Notes: generated by a model not told the origin, from the letters alone. Numbered from the stretch's first letter, positions 1-6,773 are shown. The stretch is DNA of 8,825 bases from Psychrobacter sp. (GCA_029264635.1 JARIAA010000027.1:1-8825); one strand, 5' to 3'. Numbers and translations: made by a program.

Positions 1-1
1 C

Positions 2-709
2 AATGGCTTATTTTTGTCGTTGCTACACCATTTGGGTTATGAGGCTAGAATCATTACCGGCAGGGTAATTATTGATAATCAACTTAAGAAGCTTAATGCT
101 CGCACGCATATGGCTTTAATGGTGACCATCGATAGCCATAACTATTTGGTTGATGTAGGTTATGGGGGTCTTGTACCGAGCGCGCCTTTATTATTTAACT
201 ACAATCAGAAAGCTCTTCATCAAGAAGCCGACGCGCAAAAAGCATCCCAAATCCAGACCACGCTGCATGGTCGATATAAAATCATTAAAGATGATAGTTT
301 TCAAGATCAGGTTGAAAACCCAATACTTCCTCATGCCCAAGTAAACTATGAGCGCTATATTCTATGTTGTGAGGTAAAATCAGAGTGGCAAATGCTCTAC
401 GTTTTTGATTTGTTGCCACAAACCAAAATAGACATGGTAGTCGGTAGCTGGTATATCTCAACTTATCCTAAATCACCCTTTAAAAGCAGGCTTATGGCTT
501 CAAGACTTGATGAGAACGGCGTTAGACACACTTTATTAAATAATCAATATCGACGCCATCAGTTGGATGAGCCCAGTCAAAGCAGAGTTATAAATGGTGT
601 AGATGAGTTATTACCCCTACTCAAAGAGGTCTTTTTTATGGATATTGCTTACGAGTTGACGTCAAATGAGCAGCAAACGTTAAATGTTTTTTTAGCAAAC
701 GTTGTATAA
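2..709 (+). CDS. Arylamine N-acetyltransferase, 5'-truncated by window edge
   Basis: This is the C-terminal ~235 residues of an arylamine N-acetyltransferase, a cytoplasmic enzyme that moves an acetyl group from acetyl-CoA to arylamines or hydrazines through a Cys-His-Asp triad. The frame is open from base 2 and begins NGLF, which in this family follows the catalytic Cys motif (RGGxCFE); that Cys should lie a few codons outside the window. The other two triad residues are visible: His in ARTHM (codon 107-109) and Asp in LVDVGYGG (codon 152-154). They are 15 residues apart, as in characterised members. The TTG at 14 could be read as a start, but the homology runs through it, so this is a truncated gene and not a short one. 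It ends at TAA 707-709 with no clear hairpin terminator behind it. Family assignment is firm; substrate and physiological role are unknown. Confidence 0.88.
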   Translation, partial: NGLFLSLLHHLGYEARIITGRVIIDNQLKKLNARTHMALMVTIDSHNYLVDVGYGGLVPSAPLLFNYNQKALHQEADAQKASQIQTTLHGRYKIIKDDSFQDQVENPILPHAQVNYERYILCCEVKSEWQMLYVFDLLPQTKIDMVVGSWYISTYPKSPFKSRLMASRLDENGVRHTLLNNQYRRHQLDEPSQSRVINGVDELLPLLKEVFFMDIAYELTSNEQQTLNVFLANVV

Positions 710-769
710 ACACTAGACGAGTAGCAAGGCAACGAAAACTGGTCAGCCACCACAATCCCATCAAGGATT

Positions 770-778
770 TGTTATAAT
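770..778 (+). promoter_or_regulatory. Candidate extended -10 promoter for hemN
   Basis: The bases read TGTTATAAT, a perfect TATAAT hexamer at 773-778 with the TG of an extended -10 immediately upstream. No good -35 hexamer is visible at 16-18 bases spacing, which an extended -10 can tolerate. Transcription would start near 785, giving hemN a leader of about 264 bases that contains the palindromic repeat. The sequence match is seen; the assignment to hemN is inferred from position. Confidence 0.5.
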
Positions 779-831
779 AGAGGCTACTTATTCAACCCTT
801 ATTATTACGGCACCCTTCGTGACAATCTAGA

Positions 832-976
832 TATAGTCAGTTCGAAACAAAATCGACACGTTGATATGGGCGTGCTGCTGGGATAAATGTTGCGCAGCCT
901 CTGTCTGCGTAGGCACAGCAAGCAAGTAAAATTTGTACCAGCAGCGCTATATCGGTTTTAAAGTGTGTCAACTATA
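832..976. repeat. Imperfect palindromic repeat element with TATAGT...ACTATA ends (MITE-like)
   Basis: A ~145-base block is bounded by TATAGT (832-837) and its complement ACTATA (971-976). Nested matching arms run inward: GACAC 855-859 with GTGTC 965-969, AAAATCG 849-855 with CGGTTTT 953-959 (one wobble), GATAT 863-867 with ATATC 949-953, and GCTGCTGG 874-881 with CCAGCAGC 938-945 (perfect). The centre is a GC-richer stretch. No reading frame inside encodes anything recognisable. The symmetry and defined ends suggest a small non-coding dispersed repeat or miniature element in the hemN leader. Some arm pairings are alternatives to one another, so the exact fold is uncertain. Repetition elsewhere in the genome is inferred; in this window only the end sequence recurs, near 2676. 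Confidence 0.45.
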
Positions 977-1037
977 GTGAAATGCATTTGATAAACTGAT
1001 TTTACGTCTGGTAAACCGTAATAAGATGTTGAAAACT

Positions 1038-1042
1038 AGGAG
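1038..1042 (+). promoter_or_regulatory. Ribosome-binding site of hemN
   Basis: AGGAG lies 6 bases before the ATG at 1049. It supports the first Met of the frame as the start over the internal Mets at residues 9 and 20, so the N-terminal extension of the protein appears real. Confidence 0.75.
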
Positions 1043-1048
1043 TATCGT

Positions 1049-2569
1049 ATGACCGAACACTCAGAAAACTCAATGAATGAACAGCCAACCACAGTACGTC
1101 CTGTCATGCAGCCAGACAATCCGTATGCCAGTACACGCGGCAGTATCACCAGCAAACAACTACCTGCATTCGATGAAGCTATTATTAATAAATACAATCG
1201 TTCAGGGCCGCGTTATACCTCTTATCCGACTGCGTTAGAATTCTCACCGATACCACAAGGTCTTGAGACTCAAATACTCCAAAATCGTGAAACCCGCGCC
1301 CCTCTCTCCTTATATTTCCATATACCATTTTGTCGTCATCTTTGTTATTACTGCGCCTGTAATAAAATCATTACTAAAAAGAACAGCGACTCAGGTGACT
1401 ATCTACAGTATTTAATCGCTGAAATTAAACACAAGAGGCGTTTATTAGCTACGCCTGAAGGTAAAAAGAATCCCTTAGTGAAACAGCTGCATTTAGGGGG
1501 TGGTACGCCGACGTTTTTAAGTGATAAAGAGATGGTACAGCTGTGGGAATTTTTACAAACTCAGTTTGATTTTTTACCTGAAGAGGAAGGCGATTACTCT
1601 ATCGAGATTGATCCACGTGAGCTGGGAGATGAGACACTAAAAGTATTACGCAATCTTGGCTTCAACCGTGTGAGCTTGGGTGTACAAGATTTGGATGAAA
1701 AGGTTCAAATCGCGGTCAATCGTATCCATTCTGCAGAGCTCATTGAAAATGTACTTAATGAGGCGCGCGAGCTTGGCTTTCATTCTATTAATATCGATCT
1801 AATCTACGGATTGCCGCATCAAACGCCAGACACTTTAAATAAAACGGTGCATCGTATCATTGAGATGGCGCCAGATCGCCTGTCGATATTTAACTACGCG
1901 CACCTGCCCGAGCGCTTTAAAGCCCAGCGTCAAATTAAAGATGAAGACCTGCCTGATCCAGCGGCTAAGCTTACGATGCTTGGCAGCACTATTAATACGC
2001 TGACCGACGCAGGCTATCAATATATCGGTATTGATCACTTTGCCAAGCCCGATGACGAGCTGGCGATCGCTCAGCGCGAAGGTAAGCTGCATCGCAACTT
2101 CCAAGGTTATACCATCATGGGCGATTGTGACTTGTTGGGCTTTGGAGTTTCATCTATCAGTCAAATTGCCAATGCCAGTACTCGCTACATTTTGCAAAAT
2201 GACACTGACCTACAAGCCTATCAGGCCAATATTGAGGCGGCAAAAAGTAACCCTGTTATCATGCCAGCGGTAAAAGTCATCAAAACGTCAATTAAAGATC
2301 GCTTGCGCGAATATGTGATTATGAACCTGCTTTGTCACGACTACATTGACTTTAGGGACGTCAACCAGAAGTTTGGCATTGATGCCATTACCTATTTTAT
2401 AGACGAGATTGAGCAACTAGGCGAGATGCAAGAAGATAAGCTCATTGATATGGATGCGGCTGGTATTCGTGTCTTACCGAAAGGTCGTTTACTCGGGCGC
2501 AATGTGGCGATGGTGTTCGACGAATACCTTGAGAAAAAACATAAGAACCGCTTCTCAAAAGTCATTTAA
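1049..2569 (+). CDS. hemN: Oxygen-independent coproporphyrinogen III oxidase (HemN)
   Basis: A 506-residue cytoplasmic radical-SAM enzyme that oxidatively decarboxylates two propionate side chains of coproporphyrinogen III to give protoporphyrinogen IX in haem synthesis, without using oxygen. The [4Fe-4S] motif is HIPFCRHLCYYCAC, with Cys95, Cys99 and Cys102 as cluster ligands plus the HemN-type fourth Cys104. The SAM-binding GGGTPT is at 150-155. EIDPRE (about 186-191), NRVSLGVQD (206-214), NIDLIYGLPHQT (248-259) and the IGIDHFA segment are all as in true HemN and not the HemW-like paralogues. The C-terminal HemN domain ends in FSKVI. Compared with the ~457-residue E. coli enzyme it has about 33 extra polar residues at the N terminus, of unknown role. 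It is monocistronic: own ribosome-binding site, terminator directly behind, convergent with the next gene. I see no frameshift or missing key residue. Confidence 0.96.
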   Translation: MTEHSENSMNEQPTTVRPVMQPDNPYASTRGSITSKQLPAFDEAIINKYNRSGPRYTSYPTALEFSPIPQGLETQILQNRETRAPLSLYFHIPFCRHLCYYCACNKIITKKNSDSGDYLQYLIAEIKHKRRLLATPEGKKNPLVKQLHLGGGTPTFLSDKEMVQLWEFLQTQFDFLPEEEGDYSIEIDPRELGDETLKVLRNLGFNRVSLGVQDLDEKVQIAVNRIHSAELIENVLNEARELGFHSINIDLIYGLPHQTPDTLNKTVHRIIEMAPDRLSIFNYAHLPERFKAQRQIKDEDLPDPAAKLTMLGSTINTLTDAGYQYIGIDHFAKPDDELAIAQREGKLHRNFQGYTIMGDCDLLGFGVSSISQIANASTRYILQNDTDLQAYQANIEAAKSNPVIMPAVKVIKTSIKDRLREYVIMNLLCHDYIDFRDVNQKFGIDAITYFIDEIEQLGEMQEDKLIDMDAAGIRVLPKGRLLGRNVAMVFDEYLEKKHKNRFSKVI

Positions 2570-2590
2570 ATGACTGAGTATCAATAATAA

Positions 2591-2617
2591 AAAAGACCTC
2601 GCTTGAGGTCTTTTTTT
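2591..2617 (+). terminator. Bidirectional rho-independent terminator behind hemN
   Basis: GACCTC (2595-2600), loop GCTT and GAGGTC (2605-2610) form a perfect 6-bp GC-rich stem, extended by A-T pairs. Seven T follow on the + strand. The A-run on the left becomes a T-run on the - strand, so the same hairpin can also stop transcription from the convergent gene ending at 2740. It begins 21 bases past the hemN stop. Confidence 0.9.
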
Positions 2618-2739
2618 GTCTAAATAAAGGCAGTTGTTTATAACTTCCTCATTGCTCTTATAAAATAGGCATCATGATATAGTCAGTCCTAAATCAAAGA
2701 AGTCCAACTATTATAATGCGCTATTGGGCTAAATTTATT

Positions 2740-4107
2740 TTATAGTGGCTCAACGATATATAATCTATTTGCATCCTCTATGGTTTTTTCTCTATCAAGA
2801 TATTTTTGTTCAATGGTATTTATTGACTTAGTCATGGCTGTATTTGTCATATCCGAATCTGTCATCGCAAAGTCATCATCATTGAGTAAGCCTAATAAGC
2901 CATCTTGACGTAACCATAGACCTTCCAGCTTGTCATGCGGATAGTTTATCGTAGCTAGCACATCGATTGCTAAGGTTTTATGAACTAGCTTAATACCCAA
3001 TGCTTCAAGTACTTGCCAATTGCTTTCATCTGCGGCAATCAGCTGCTCTAGTGTTTGTCCGTCGACAGTCAGCCCTAGCGTCTCATTTTGTTTCATAGTT
3101 TTCGTGCTAGCAATCGCTCCAATATCCGTGGCGTCCGTCATATCAATTTTGTATATCAGCTTTTGTGCTGACTCTTCTTGCAGTGGAAATTTTCGATCAT
3201 GTTCAATTAAATAAAATGCATGATTGCTAAGCGCCACTATGCCAGAAGTTACGTGCTTCGCTTTATCCAGTCGATACAAGTATTGTGCTATTTGCCCCGA
3301 ATACAGATGAATGCTCACGATGCGTACCAAACTAGAGACACGCCCTGACTCATCAGGATTGTCCATCGATGACTCCATCACACCAACGAGTGTGCTCTGA
3401 TCAGGAGTAATGGTTAACGCCTCCATACCGCGATTGGTACGACGTTTGGCAAACTCAGCAGGCAATAGCATTCTCTTACCATCGATGACGATATTATTGC
3501 GCTCATCCTCTGCAAAGGGATTTATACGTGCAACCTCGATCCCATCAGCACTATAATGTACAAGGTGTGGACCATACTCATCACTGATCCAAAAGCTGCC
3601 ATCTGTGAGCGCGGCTAGCCCTTCAGGATCTAAGCCATTAATATCAGTCCTGATAGGATTGCTCAACTCATCAAAAGGTAGATTTGGATTCATGGTCATG
3701 GGCTGACCATCGATATCATAAGGCACTTCATTAGTACCGCCCAATGCTTTTGGATTGGGCAATCCAGAAATAAGATTGCCCTTTGCATCTTTGAGCAGTA
3801 TCTCTTTAAGCTTCTTAATTTGTCCGTCTACTTGTAACTCAAAAAGACCAATACGCGGCGTATAATCTGGCACTAAAAACTGCTTACCTTTACCTGCACT
3901 ACCGTTAAAATCAGCGTTAGGACCTCGATCGGTCAGCACATAAAATTGATTGGCATTGGTTGGATGAGCGGCAGCATCTGAACCAAAGCCGCCACCTCGA
4001 ATCTCAAGCGTATGTTCTGGGTACGCGGCATTGGTATGCGACTCATCAAGCACGGTATAAGGCAATGGACTGCCTTGCTTAAAATCATTGATAGTCTTTG
4101 TTGTCAT
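2740..4107 (-). CDS. Phytase-like esterase-family protein (esterase-like activity of phytase)
   Basis: A 455-residue protein that I place in the phytase-like family named for 'esterase-like activity of phytase' (Pfam PF13449), whose members are expected to form a beta-propeller-like fold. Supporting conserved blocks are RGGGFGSD (37-44), YVLTDRGPN (56-64), GLDPEGLAAL (158-167), WISDEYGPHL (173-182), NRGMEALTI (225-233) and IEHDRKF (301-307). The acidic and His residues in these blocks could bind metal or phosphate, but no catalytic mechanism is established from the sequence. The start is fixed: GAGGAG lies 7 bases upstream (plus-strand 4115-4120), and an in-frame TAA sits two codons before the ATG. 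No signal peptide or membrane segment is visible, although many relatives are exported, so a cytoplasmic location is implied. It is a single-gene unit facing hemN. Substrate is unknown, and the word phytase should not be taken as a proven activity. Confidence 0.75.
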   Translation of the reverse strand: MTTKTINDFKQGSPLPYTVLDESHTNAAYPEHTLEIRGGGFGSDAAAHPTNANQFYVLTDRGPNADFNGSAGKGKQFLVPDYTPRIGLFELQVDGQIKKLKEILLKDAKGNLISGLPNPKALGGTNEVPYDIDGQPMTMNPNLPFDELSNPIRTDINGLDPEGLAALTDGSFWISDEYGPHLVHYSADGIEVARINPFAEDERNNIVIDGKRMLLPAEFAKRRTNRGMEALTITPDQSTLVGVMESSMDNPDESGRVSSLVRIVSIHLYSGQIAQYLYRLDKAKHVTSGIVALSNHAFYLIEHDRKFPLQEESAQKLIYKIDMTDATDIGAIASTKTMKQNETLGLTVDGQTLEQLIAADESNWQVLEALGIKLVHKTLAIDVLATINYPHDKLEGLWLRQDGLLGLLNDDDFAMTDSDMTNTAMTKSINTIEQKYLDREKTIEDANRLYIVEPL

Positions 4108-4192
4108 CCCTTAACTCCTCGCCTAGATGTTATTTTATTATTAATTAAACCCTATGGGTTATCAAAGCCAGCTTTGTTAATGCCAAGTCAAA

Positions 4193-4229
4193 AAAATAGT
4201 CAGCGCATAAAAAGCTAACTGACTATTTT
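4193..4229 (-). terminator. Rho-independent terminator of the nfeD-qmcA unit
   Basis: A perfect 11-bp inverted repeat, AAAATAGTCAG at 4193-4203 and its complement at 4219-4229, has a 15-base loop. Read on the - strand it is followed by a run of T (plus-strand A 4191-4196). It lies about 40 bases past the qmcA stop and before the next gene's ribosome-binding site, so it insulates the two. Confidence 0.8.
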
Positions 4230-4249
4230 AAGGGTCTGTTTATAGCAGG

Positions 4250-4283
4250 TAAGTTAAAGGTTGTGGCTCAAACCTTTAACTTA
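4250..4283 (-). repeat. 13-bp inverted repeat overlapping the qmcA stop codon
   Basis: TAAGTTAAAGGTT (4250-4262) and AACCTTTAACTTA (4271-4283) are perfect complements separated by 8 bases. The right arm encodes the last residues of the SPFH protein, and the stop TGA (4268-4270) sits in the loop. No T-run follows on the - strand, so it is not a standard terminator. It could be a hairpin at the mRNA 3' end that slows decay or helps the following terminator. The pairing is seen; any function is inferred. Confidence 0.6.
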
Positions 4284-5149
4284 TCGCCGACCATACCTTT
4301 GATGGTACTTAGGATATCGGCAGGCAACACCACCATTTTTGAATTATCAGATTCTGCAAGTTTACGAATCGACTTAATATACTGCTCGCCTAACAAGTAC
4401 ACAATCGTCATCTCCTCGTCTCCCATTGCAGCTGTGATAAGGCGAATAGACTCTTCCGAGCCTTTGGCCAGTACCACTTGCGCTTCGGCATCGCGACGTG
4501 AAGCCTCTAGGCGACCATCCGCTTCTAAGATAGCCGCTTGCTTTTGACCATCAGCACGCGTTACTGTGGCGCGGCGTAGACGTTCTGCTGCAGCTTGTTC
4601 TTCCATAGAGGCTTGCATTGTTTGCGACGGGTTAATATCTTGAATCTCTACCGTTTTTAGTGTGATGCCCCAATCAGCAATATCTTCTGAGATAGCATGC
4701 TTAAGCAGTGCTTTGATCTCATCACGGCTAGATAGCGCATTGTCTAGATCCATCTCACCAATGATTGAGCGCAATGAGGTTTGTACTAGGTTGCGAATAC
4801 CATATTCATAATCTTCAATACCATAGACCGCTTTGTCAGGGCGTACGATATTGATATAAGCAACTGCGTTCGCGATGATAACCACGTTATCGCGGGTAAT
4901 AACTTCTTGTGAGGGAATGTCTAACACAATATCTTTCGTAGTGACCTTATAAGCGACCGTATCAACAAAGGGAATAATTAAGGTGAGGCCAGGCTCTAAT
5001 GTCTGGTTATACTTACCTAAACGCTGCACAATCCACTTGTAACCTTGCGGTACGATACGCACCCCTTTAAAAACTGTGAACGCAATCAGTGCGACTAATA
5101 CTAACATAACAATATTAACACTATTCATATTACTCAAAATGCTATTCAT
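4268..5149 (-). CDS. qmcA: Stomatin/SPFH-domain membrane protein, QmcA type
   Basis: A 293-residue band 7/SPFH (stomatin, prohibitin, flotillin, HflK/C) protein. It has one N-terminal membrane segment at about residues 11-28, the stomatin signature region VPQGYKWIVQRLGKY (33-47), and an SPFH domain to about 175 with typical blocks such as DIPSQEVITRDNVV (77-90). An Ala/Glu/Arg-rich helical coiled-coil follows at about 180-235. Known relatives form large membrane-bound ring or cage oligomers associated with membrane quality control and proteases. The start is at 5149 because AAGGAG (plus-strand 5156-5161) lies 6 bases upstream; an earlier in-frame ATG at 5173 has no ribosome-binding site and would add eight unlikely residues. 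The partner nfeD is directly upstream on the same strand across a 131-base gap, which is consistent with an operon or with an extra internal promoter. Family call is firm; the symbol is by analogy with E. coli. Confidence 0.9.
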   Translation of the reverse strand: MNSILSNMNSVNIVMLVLVALIAFTVFKGVRIVPQGYKWIVQRLGKYNQTLEPGLTLIIPFVDTVAYKVTTKDIVLDIPSQEVITRDNVVIIANAVAYINIVRPDKAVYGIEDYEYGIRNLVQTSLRSIIGEMDLDNALSSRDEIKALLKHAISEDIADWGITLKTVEIQDINPSQTMQASMEEQAAAERLRRATVTRADGQKQAAILEADGRLEASRRDAEAQVVLAKGSEESIRLITAAMGDEEMTIVYLLGEQYIKSIRKLAESDNSKMVVLPADILSTIKGMVGDKLKV

Positions 5150-5280
5150 ACTGCTCTCCTTGAACCTTGCCATAAATACGGCAGCAACGTCCTTTTTGTT
5201 TAATCTCTATTGCGCTAAAACACTGTAAATATTTATGATATCAAAAATACAAATCTGTCATTAGCTGCCTTTTAAGCCGC

Positions 5281-5892
5281 TTACTTATCAGTAAATTTTT
5301 TCTTAAGCCGCGCGCTATCGAGATCTGGCTTGTTGAGATTTAGCCTGCTGACTTTATTTTTGGTAGCAATAGGGCGACTCTCAACCGTAGGAATCATATT
5401 AGAACCTCCAACGCTTGGCGCAGCTAGACGTTTCGTTGGCGCCACAATCAGCTCATTACCACTGATATCGGTCACGATGACTCTATCACCTACTTCAACT
5501 GTTTCATCAATCGTACGGCAAGCCCATTCGTCCGCTCCCACAATGGGGACATTGAAGCGTACTAGCCCAAGCTTACCTGCTTGTGGCTTTACCACAATCA
5601 TACCAATCTCACCGATAATCACAGCGCCGCCCAATCCCGCTCTAGTACGATTGATAGAAAGCGGTTTGATATATTTAACCCATGCAAACATAAATAGTAC
5701 TGATAGCGTGAGCCAGATAAGAACTTGCACGACCAAGGGCACAGGCAATAACCAAGATAAAGCAGCCACCATAATGGCCGCTGCACCGAACCAAAGACTT
5801 GCAAAGGTTGGAATAAACATCTCAGCAATCATGAGTAAAAAACCCAATACCAGCCAATGCCAAGGTTCGATCATCCAAATAGTCTCAATCAT
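5281..5892 (-). CDS. NfeD-family membrane protein with OB-fold domain, partner of the SPFH protein
   Basis: A 203-residue short-form NfeD protein. Three hydrophobic segments at about 12-28, 32-50 and 52-74 anchor it in the inner membrane, followed by a soluble OB-fold of about 93-152 (GEIGMIVV ... GDRVIVTDISGNELIV). The serine-protease domain of long NfeD forms is absent. NfeD proteins are genetically and physically linked to stomatin-type partners, and qmcA lies immediately downstream here. After the OB-fold there is an unusual ~50-residue polar, Lys/Arg-rich tail (about 154-203) beyond the usual ~150-residue length; it is likely disordered and its role is unknown. The start is backed by AAAGGAGG (plus-strand 5901-5908) 8 bases upstream of the ATG, the strongest Shine-Dalgarno in the window. 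Family is firm; exact function of the module in this organism is inferred. Confidence 0.88.
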   Translation of the reverse strand: MIETIWMIEPWHWLVLGFLLMIAEMFIPTFASLWFGAAAIMVAALSWLLPVPLVVQVLIWLTLSVLFMFAWVKYIKPLSINRTRAGLGGAVIIGEIGMIVVKPQAGKLGLVRFNVPIVGADEWACRTIDETVEVGDRVIVTDISGNELIVAPTKRLAAPSVGGSNMIPTVESRPIATKNKVSRLNLNKPDLDSARLKKKFTDK

Positions 5893-5923
5893 TACCCTAT
5901 CCTCCTTTGCAATCCCATGCTTT

Positions 5924-5932
5924 AATGTAGCA
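5924..5932 (-). promoter_or_regulatory. Weak candidate extended -10 upstream of nfeD
   Basis: On the - strand the bases read TGCTACATT, a TG-extended hexamer matching TATAAT in five of six positions, about 32 bases before the nfeD start. No convincing -35 at normal spacing. It is the best promoter-like site between the upstream gene's terminator and nfeD, but a match of this kind occurs easily by chance. Confidence 0.3.
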
Positions 5933-6034
5933 CACTTTGAGAGGTAACAATGTCTTAAAAATCATACGTATACTGTTAACTTATAACTTAATAAAATTAA
6001 TCACTTCAAAAAAATTGTTTCTTATAAAAGACAC

Positions 6035-6066
6035 AAAAAAACGACCACATCATATGGTCGTTTTTT
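6035..6066 (-). terminator. Rho-independent terminator of the outer-membrane protein gene
   Basis: ACGACCA (6041-6047) and TGGTCGT (6055-6061) form a perfect 7-bp stem with a 7-base loop. It is flanked by A-runs on the left and T-runs on the right, so on the - strand it is followed by a long T-run. It lies about 50 bases past the stop of the beta-barrel gene and separates it from nfeD. It could work in both directions. Confidence 0.87.
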
Positions 6067-6116
6067 ATTTTACTAAGCTTTAGTATCAAATCTTCTTAAC
6101 TTGATTATGGCCAAGC

Positions 6117-6650
6117 TTAGAATTTGAGATGGGCACCAACAGTCCAAAGATCGGCATCGCTACCTACGATATCATATTCAGCTTCAATACCGAAATCAGG
6201 ATTAACTGAATAACCTAGACCAATACCGCCCGCCAATCTTGTGCTCTTATCTGATACAGAGATATTCGGTAATCTGCTATCACCATCAATCTCAGTACGT
6301 GCAACACCAAGTTTGCCTTTTGCATATACTGGCGTATCAGTGAATGCATAACGGTAAGTACCATATAGACCATAGGTCTTAGCATCTACATCGCCATTAT
6401 AAAAATCAGCATCATCAGAACCCACGTATTCAGCTTCTAGACCAAAGTTAGGATCAAAGTTGTAACCACCATACACACCATAAGCAGTTGGATCACTAGC
6501 ACCGTTGGTATCTAAATTAAACTTACCAACTTTTACACCAACATATGGTTGACCAGTATAGCCATTACCATAGGTTACAGCAGCTTGTGCGCCTACGCTT
6601 ACTAAAGAGCCGACTGCCAAGGCAAGTAGAGTTTTTTGTAGAGTTTTCAT
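6117..6650 (-). CDS. Small outer-membrane beta-barrel protein (OmpA-like/OmpW-like porin family)
   Basis: A 177-residue exported protein. Residues 1-23 form a classic signal peptide (MKTLQKTLLALAVGS ...) with cleavage expected after AQA. The mature ~154 residues show alternating aromatic and polar strands separated by short turns (YVGVKVGKF, YGVYGGYNF, FGLEAEYVG, YGLYGTYRYAF, VYAKGKLGVAR, LAGGIGLGYSV, FGIEAEYDI, VGAHLKF). This is typical of an eight-stranded outer-membrane barrel, and the C-terminal Phe is the usual assembly signal. There is no peptidoglycan-binding OmpA C-terminal domain. The start is at 6650: AAGGAG lies 6 bases upstream (plus-strand 6657-6662), while the earlier ATG at 6683 would add 11 residues in front of the signal peptide with no ribosome-binding site. 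It is a single-gene unit with its own terminator. Function (porin, adhesion or structural) cannot be told from the sequence. Confidence 0.85.
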   Translation of the reverse strand: MKTLQKTLLALAVGSLVSVGAQAAVTYGNGYTGQPYVGVKVGKFNLDTNGASDPTAYGVYGGYNFDPNFGLEAEYVGSDDADFYNGDVDAKTYGLYGTYRYAFTDTPVYAKGKLGVARTEIDGDSRLPNISVSDKSTRLAGGIGLGYSVNPDFGIEAEYDIVGSDADLWTVGAHLKF

Positions 6651-6741
6651 TATTATCTCCTTCAAGTAAATTTTCACAAACAAGTTATTTATTAGTGTTG
6701 GCTGTTAGAGCCGTATCGTCTTGTTTGCTAACGATGAGTAC

Positions 6742-6773
6742 ATAGTAACAAATTATTTCGTCTATAGTGTCTA
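6742..6773 (-). promoter_or_regulatory. Weak candidate promoter for the outer-membrane protein gene
   Basis: On the - strand TAGACA (plus-strand 6768-6773) resembles a -35 box, and TGTTACTAT (6742-6750) resembles an extended -10. The spacing of 20 bases is longer than optimal and the -10 hexamer matches only four of six positions. It would give a leader of about 85 bases. Confidence 0.25.

Larger units (their letters stand above)
710..1048. other. Intergenic region between the N-acetyltransferase gene and hemN
   Basis: This 339-base stretch holds no convincing gene. It contains an extended -10 promoter element near its left end, an imperfect palindromic repeat in the middle (832-976), and the hemN ribosome-binding site at its right end. 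A small hairpin, TTTAC/GTAAA at 1001-1005 and 1011-1015, lies just upstream of hemN but is too weak to call a regulator. I looked for an FNR/Anr-type box (TTGAT-N4-ATCAA), which might be expected for an oxygen-related haem gene, and did not find a good one. Confidence 0.6.

Noticed and set aside
14..16. TTG as the start of a complete small gene ending at 709
   Set aside because: The frame is open to the window edge, and the upstream residues NGLF fit the N-acetyltransferase family, so the gene is truncated by the window.
988..1001. Possible FNR/Anr box upstream of hemN (TTGAT at 988-992)
   Set aside because: The right half reads TGATT and does not match ATCAA at any position, so only a half-site is present.
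4012..4547. + strand frames over the start of the phytase-like gene and the end of qmcA
   Set aside because: Antisense shadows of well-supported genes, without ribosome-binding sites or recognisable domains.
5150..5173. Longer qmcA starting at the ATG at 5173
   Set aside because: There is no ribosome-binding site before 5173, whereas AAGGAG sits 6 bases before the ATG at 5149.
5272..5311. 9-base direct repeat TTAAGCCGC at 5272-5280 and 5303-5311
   Set aside because: Short, one copy lies inside the nfeD coding end, and no element or site structure surrounds it.
5330..5947. Long + strand frame of 205 codons opposite nfeD
   Set aside because: It is a shadow of nfeD: it covers the same bases, has Thr/Ser/Pro-biased composition with no recognisable domain, and nfeD has a strong ribosome-binding site and family match.
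6073..6120. 8-bp inverted repeat CTAAGCTT/AAGCTTAG around the outer-membrane protein stop
   Set aside because: The loop is 32 bases, the arms contain a common 6-base palindrome (AAGCTT), and a much better terminator lies beyond it; likely chance.
6651..6683. Longer outer-membrane protein starting at the ATG at 6683
   Set aside because: It would put 11 residues in front of a textbook signal peptide; AAGGAG sits 6 bases before the ATG at 6650.
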